Source of the DNA: an uncultured Bacilli bacterium
GTDB taxonomy: Bacteria > Bacillota_I > Bacilli_A > RF39 > UBA660
DNA: 16,696 nt
NCBI GenBank assembly: GCA_934141615.1
Contig: CAKPCM010000019.1
Span: 1 to 16,696 of the forward strand
Direction of reading: 5' to 3'
Under the pieces are notes generated by a model that was not told the DNA's origin, did no database searches, and worked only from the letters and a program-made list of their open reading frames with translations. A program made the position numbers and the translations under genes. Positions 13,701 to 16,696 of this stretch are shown in pieces. Within the stretch, counting starts at the first letter, position 1, and each line of letters begins with the position of its first letter.

Positions 13701-15653
13701 TTATTTAAGTAATTTTTCTATTTTTTTTGTAATTGTATCATCGTCTAATTTTAGTTTTTTTAAAACATCATCAGTTTTACCTGAATATCCAAATTCATCA
13801 ATACCCATTATGTATTTATCATTATATACGTATTTATGCCATCCGAATTTAGAAGCTGTTTCTATCACAAACGTCTTATATCCAATTGGTAATATTTCAT
13901 CTTTATAGCTTTGTGGTTGTTCATCAAATAAACGCATGCAAGGCTTTGATACAACCCTTAATTCCATACCTTTTTTTGATAGTTTTTCTGCTATATCTAT
14001 TGCAAGTGAAACCTCAGATCCAGTTGCTATTATAATACCAAATAAGCGTTTTTTCTCTTTCCTTACTATGTAAGCTCCTTTTTTAACACTTAAAGGATCA
14101 GTTTCATTTAAGTTTTTGCACTTACTTCTAGATAAAACTATGGAAGATGGTTTATCATTATTTAAAATAGTTTGCCAAGAACCAATTATTTCATTAGCAT
14201 CACAAGGTCTATATACATAATGATTAGGTATGCTTCTTAACATTGCAAGTTGTTCAACTGGTTCATGAGTTGGACCGTCTTCCCCTACCATAACAGAGTC
14301 ATGAGTAAATACAAACGTGCAAGGAAGATTCATCAAACTAGCCATTCTAATGGATGGTTTTAAGTAGTCTGAAAATGATAAGAACGTAGAACAAAAAGGT
14401 CTTAATCCTGATAGTGCAAGACCATTTATAAACGCACCCATAGCGTGTTCTCTTACACCAAAAAAGAAGTTTTTACCACCGTAATTAGTGCTACTAAAAT
14501 CTCCAAATTTATTTAAGTACGTTTTAGTAGATGATGAAAGGTCTGCCGAGCCGCCTAAAAACGCAGGATAATTATTTGCAATTTCATTCATAACTGCTCC
14601 ATTTATATTTCTAAGCGCATCATCTTCTAATGTTTTACCCTTAAACAATCTTGTTATATCATACCTTTTATCAACCGTTAGTGATTCTAAAAATCTCTTT
14701 GTTTCATCATCACAAGTATTAATATAAGCATTATATTTAGTATCCCATTTTCTTTTATCATGAGTTACTCTAATTCTTATAAAGTTAGCCATTTCTTTAC
14801 GTAAAGAACTTATGTTTGCAAAAAGGTTTGTATCTAGTTTTAATTTATCTTTTAACTGTCTTATATCTTCTTTAGTAAGTGGTGATCCATGGACTTTATT
14901 CGTTCCTTGAAGAAGGGAGTCCTTACCTATAATTGTTTTAATTTCTATAAATGATGGTTTATCCGTTCTTCTTTTAGCTTTTGATATTGCCATATCTATT
15001 AAAATCGGGTTATTACCATCAGGAACTAAATCCGTATGCCATCCCATTGCGTCAAATCTTTTTAGTACGTCTTCATCAAATGTTTTATTAGCATCAGCAT
15101 CTAATGTTACGCCGTTAGAATCATATAAAACGATTAGGTTTCCTAATTTTAAGTTTCCGGCAAGTGAGCAAGCTTCATAAGAGATTCCTTCCATCAAATC
15201 CCCTTCTCCGCATAGCGCATAAACCTTATAATCTAATAGGTTATTAAACTTTTCGGATAGGTATTTTTCCGCTGCTGCCATACCTACTGCATTTGCTATT
15301 CCTTGTCCTAAAGGTCCAGTTGACGCATCAACTCCTGGCGTTATACCATATTCTGGATGTCCCGGAGTTATGGAGTCTATTTGCCTAAAATTCTTTAAAT
15401 CATTAATTGATAAATCAAATCCTGACATGTAAAGTGTAGCATATAAAAGCGCTGAGCCGTGTCCCGCTGACATAACAAATCTGTCTCTATTAATCCATTT
15501 ATCATCTGTTACATCAATGTTCATGTGCTTGCTATATAAAGTGTATAGTATTGGGGCTGCGCCAAGCGCTATTCCGGGATGACCACTTTGTGCTTTTGAT
15601 ATTTCTGCTATTGAAATTGCTTTTATAGCACTAATTATCTTTTCATCATTCAT
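13701..15653 (-). CDS. tkt: Transketolase
   Basis: This 650-residue thiamine diphosphate enzyme moves two-carbon ketol units between sugar phosphates in the non-oxidative pentose phosphate pathway. His residues of the active site are present: SGHPG (His25), SAGHGSALLY (His65), TPGHPEYG (His99), KVHGSPL (His255) and GPTHEP (His463). The cofactor-binding region is GEGDLMEG...LIVLYDSN (149-180). The catalytic Glu402 is in FFGVREHAMGA. All three domains are present at normal length. The ATG at 15653 has AAAGGGTG 7 nt upstream. It has its own near-consensus promoter and is the likely first gene for sirA and yneF. The CDS lies 66 bp after the SOS microprotein gene, so some SOS-dependent read-through into tkt is possible. 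In B. subtilis two more genes (yneB, ynzC) lie between. Confidence 0.97.
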   Translation of the reverse strand: MNDEKIISAIKAISIAEISKAQSGHPGIALGAAPILYTLYSKHMNIDVTDDKWINRDRFVMSAGHGSALLYATLYMSGFDLSINDLKNFRQIDSITPGHPEYGITPGVDASTGPLGQGIANAVGMAAAEKYLSEKFNNLLDYKVYALCGEGDLMEGISYEACSLAGNLKLGNLIVLYDSNGVTLDADANKTFDEDVLKRFDAMGWHTDLVPDGNNPILIDMAISKAKRRTDKPSFIEIKTIIGKDSLLQGTNKVHGSPLTKEDIRQLKDKLKLDTNLFANISSLRKEMANFIRIRVTHDKRKWDTKYNAYINTCDDETKRFLESLTVDKRYDITRLFKGKTLEDDALRNINGAVMNEIANNYPAFLGGSADLSSSTKTYLNKFGDFSSTNYGGKNFFFGVREHAMGAFINGLALSGLRPFCSTFLSFSDYLKPSIRMASLMNLPCTFVFTHDSVMVGEDGPTHEPVEQLAMLRSIPNHYVYRPCDANEIIGSWQTILNNDKPSSIVLSRSKCKNLNETDPLSVKKGAYIVRKEKKRLFGIIIATGSEVSLAIDIAEKLSKKGMELRVVSKPCMRLFDEQPQSYKDEILPIGYKTFVIETASKFGWHKYVYNDKYIMGIDEFGYSGKTDDVLKKLKLDDDTITKKIEKLLK

Positions 15654-15683
15654 AAAAAAACACCCTTTCTTATCTTTAAATTA

Positions 15684-15712
15684 ATTATAAGACAAAACGG
15701 GTTATTTATCAA
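15684..15712 (-). promoter_or_regulatory. Strong SigA-type promoter of tkt
   Basis: On the minus strand TTGATA (15712-15707), a 17 bp spacer and TATAAT (15689-15684) form a near-consensus promoter, starting near 15677 and about 24 nt from the ATG. It begins 8 nt after the stop of the SOS microprotein gene, making tkt largely independent of SOS. Confidence 0.82.
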
Positions 15713-15719
15713 TAAATAA

Positions 15720-15863
15720 TTAGGAATTTAAAACAACGTTTCTTGTGGAACTTACTTGTTTTTCGCTAGATGGTTTCTCATAGTTAACAATCCATACTAC
15801 GTTTATTATTGTTAGAACCAAATAAATTATAGCTACTCCTTTATAACCTTTAAATAATTTCAT
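15720..15863 (-). CDS. 47-residue single-pass membrane protein, LexA-controlled (YneA/SosA position)
   Basis: An ATG at 15863 opens a 47-residue frame ending in TAA at 15720. A good Shine-Dalgarno site (AAAGGAAG) lies about 9 nt upstream. The N-terminus is basic (MKLFKGYKG). Residues about 9-28 are hydrophobic (VAIIYLVLTIINVVWIV). A polar tail of about 18 residues ends NVVLNS. By the positive-inside rule the tail is extracellular. It lies divergent from lexA, behind a near-consensus promoter whose spacer is filled by a LexA box, so it should be induced by DNA damage. In B. subtilis and S. aureus this locus carries YneA and SosA, small single-pass membrane proteins that block division during SOS. 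This product has the same topology but lacks the LysM domain of YneA and is shorter than both. A role as an SOS division inhibitor is inferred from position, regulation and topology, not sequence similarity. Confidence 0.75.
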   Translation of the reverse strand: MKLFKGYKGVAIIYLVLTIINVVWIVNYEKPSSEKQVSSTRNVVLNS

Positions 15864-15902
15864 CAAAACCACTTCCTTTTCTCTTCGTTTGTTTACAATT
15901 AA

Positions 15903-15931
15903 ATCTTATCACGAACAAACGTATGTGTCAA
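15903..15931 (-). promoter_or_regulatory. SOS promoter of the 47-residue membrane protein gene
   Basis: On the minus strand a perfect TTGACA (15931-15926) is followed by a 17 bp spacer and TAAGAT (15908-15903) preceded by TGA, an extended -10. Transcription would start near 15896, about 33 nt before the ATG. The LexA box at 15912-15925 fills the spacer, so bound LexA would block RNA polymerase. Confidence 0.8.
15912..15925. promoter_or_regulatory. LexA (Cheo-type) box 1
   Basis: CGAACAAACGTATG fits the B. subtilis LexA pattern CGAAC-N4-GTTCG at 8 of 10 fixed positions. It lies between the -35 and -10 of the leftward promoter. Confidence 0.75.
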
Positions 15932-15940
15932 TAGTAAAAT

Positions 15941-15954
15941 CGAACAAGTGTTTG
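15941..15954. promoter_or_regulatory. LexA (Cheo-type) box 2
   Basis: CGAACAAGTGTTTG fits CGAAC-N4-GTTCG at 9 of 10 fixed positions. Its right end overlaps the TTGACA -35 of lexA, the expected arrangement for autorepression. The two boxes are 29 bp apart, left end to left end. Confidence 0.85.
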
Positions 15955-15980
15955 ACAATGTAAAGTAAGTGTGATATTAT
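15952..15980 (+). promoter_or_regulatory. Autoregulated lexA promoter
   Basis: TTGACA (15952-15957), a 17 bp spacer and TATTAT (15975-15980) preceded by TGA form a near-consensus, extended -10 promoter. Transcription would start near 15987, about 22 nt before the ATG. The leader carries AAAGGGAGG. Confidence 0.85.
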
Positions 15981-16008
15981 ATAAATGTAATTTAAAAAGG
16001 GAGGCTTT

Positions 16009-16620
16009 ATGGAAAAATTAACAAACCGTCAAAAAGACGTATTAGATTATATAAAAAGTTATGTTGCAAACCACGGATACCCACCTGCTGTAAGGGAAAT
16101 AGGTGCTGCTTTAGGGCTTAACTCACCCGCAACTATTCAGTCCCACATAACAGCGCTAGAAGCTAAAGGATACATAAAAAAAACAAACTCAAAATATAGA
16201 TCACTTGAAATTGTTGGAAATAACGAGTACTTAAATGAAGATGTAGCACAAGTACCATTACTTGGTAAAATAACCGCTGGCTCTCCTATTGAGGCTATTG
16301 AAACTCCAGATGAATATTTTAGTTTACCTACGTACTTAATTCCAAGTAATGAAGAGGTATTTACTTTAAAAGTAAGCGGCGAAAGTATGATTAATGCTGG
16401 TATATTTGATGGTGATATAGTAATCGTTCAAAGACAAAACGTAGCTAGAAATGGTGATATAGTAGTTGCTATGACAATGGAAAACGAAGTTACGTTAAAA
16501 AGATTTTACAAGGAAGCAACTCACATAAGGTTACAGCCAGAAAATGATACAATGGCACCAATAATACTTCCTAATTGTACCATTTTAGGAAAAGCAATCG
16601 GTCTTTATAGAAAGTTTTAA
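16009..16620 (+). CDS. lexA: LexA repressor, self-cleaving SOS regulator
   Basis: The 203-residue protein is full length for LexA. Residues 1-65 are the winged helix-turn-helix (LTNRQKDVLDYIK, then GYPPAVREIGAALGL, then SPATIQSHITALEAKGYI). Residues about 81-203 are the S24-type autoprotease, with cleavage site Ala90-Gly91 in GKITAGSPI, nucleophile Ser126 in VSGESM and general base Lys164 in VTLKRF. RecA filaments on damaged DNA trigger cleavage and release the SOS genes. The binding boxes upstream are of the Gram-positive CGAAC-N4-GTTCG type, as expected for this repressor. AAAGGGAGG precedes the ATG. It is transcribed alone and ends at a terminator about 35 nt downstream. Confidence 0.97.
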   Translation: MEKLTNRQKDVLDYIKSYVANHGYPPAVREIGAALGLNSPATIQSHITALEAKGYIKKTNSKYRSLEIVGNNEYLNEDVAQVPLLGKITAGSPIEAIETPDEYFSLPTYLIPSNEEVFTLKVSGESMINAGIFDGDIVIVQRQNVARNGDIVVAMTMENEVTLKRFYKEATHIRLQPENDTMAPIILPNCTILGKAIGLYRKF

Positions 16621-16648
16621 GAGGTAAAATTATGGAATGCGTTTAAAT

Positions 16649-16683
16649 AAAAAAAGGAGAAACAACACTAATTTCTCTTTTTT
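16649..16683 (+). terminator. Rho-independent terminator of lexA
   Basis: GAGAAA (16657-16662) pairs with TTTCTC (16672-16677) around a 9-nt loop. It is extended by A7 against T6 with one bulged G, and is followed by T6 (16678-16683). Confidence 0.72.
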
Positions 16684-16691
16684 GTTTCTCC
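16649..16691 (-). terminator. Terminator for an unseen minus-strand gene to the right
   Basis: A perfect 8-bp inverted repeat, GGAGAAAC (16656-16663) and GTTTCTCC (16684-16691), is followed on the minus strand by seven T (16655-16649). It shares its left arm with the lexA terminator. It predicts a convergent gene just beyond the window edge. Confidence 0.6.
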
Positions 16692-16696
16692 AAATC

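Noticed and set aside
15883..15896. Third LexA-like site near the start of the microprotein transcript
   Set aside because: It shares AACAAACG with box 1 on the minus strand, but its other half matches poorly.
16632..16646. Four-codon frame after lexA with a GAGGT upstream
   Set aside because: Too short to support as a gene; no leader-peptide context and a terminator follows directly.
1..16696. Mycoplasma-type code with TGA as tryptophan
   Set aside because: Conserved Trp residues in the flippase and topoisomerase genes are TGG, complete conserved genes need no TGA read-through, and gene content is Bacillus-like.
1..16696. Prophage, insertion sequence, CRISPR or toxin-antitoxin locus
   Set aside because: No transposase, integrase, direct-repeat array, terminal inverted repeats or recognisable toxin pair was seen; the GH25 enzyme is membrane-anchored and not in a lysis cassette.

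Overview
The window is very AT-rich bacterial DNA, and nearly all genes lie on the minus strand. It uses the standard genetic code: tryptophan is read from TGG, and TGA is used as a stop once. Gene content and order point to a low-GC Gram-positive of the class Bacilli, probably a poorly cultured gut-type lineage. The block lexA / small membrane protein / tkt / sirA / yneF matches, from memory, the Bacillus subtilis order lexA-yneA-yneB-ynzC-tkt-yneE(sirA)-yneF, with yneB and ynzC absent. TTG and GTG starts are common, and Shine-Dalgarno sites often decide the start codon.

Layout by region. 1-1940: a three-gene envelope operon with its own extended -10 promoter, encoding a lipoprotein, a long acidic/basic disordered protein and a truncated DUF948-like membrane protein. 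1975-3799: trmB overlapping a membrane-anchored GH25 muramidase. 3800-4193: a divergent promoter and a Met/Asn-rich coiled-coil miniprotein (plus strand), ending in a two-way terminator. 4172-8276: an unrecognised helical protein, a MurJ/YtgP-type lipid II flippase preceded by a Cse60-like small protein, and two further orphan genes. 8337-12876: parE-parC (topoisomerase IV). 12943-15712: yneF (UPF0154), a SirA-family replication inhibitor and transketolase. 15720-16620: a divergent SOS control region between lexA and an unannotated 47-residue single-pass membrane protein. 16649-16691: overlapping terminators for both strands.

The most interesting part is the lexA region. Two B. subtilis-type LexA boxes sit on two near-consensus divergent promoters. 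One drives lexA. The other drives a tiny membrane protein in the position of the SOS division inhibitors YneA (Bacillus) and SosA (Staphylococcus), but without a LysM domain. This looks like a minimal SOS cell-division checkpoint. SirA and Cse60 homologues suggest a sporulating lineage or a recent descendant of one. No tRNA, rRNA, CRISPR array, insertion sequence or phage gene was seen.
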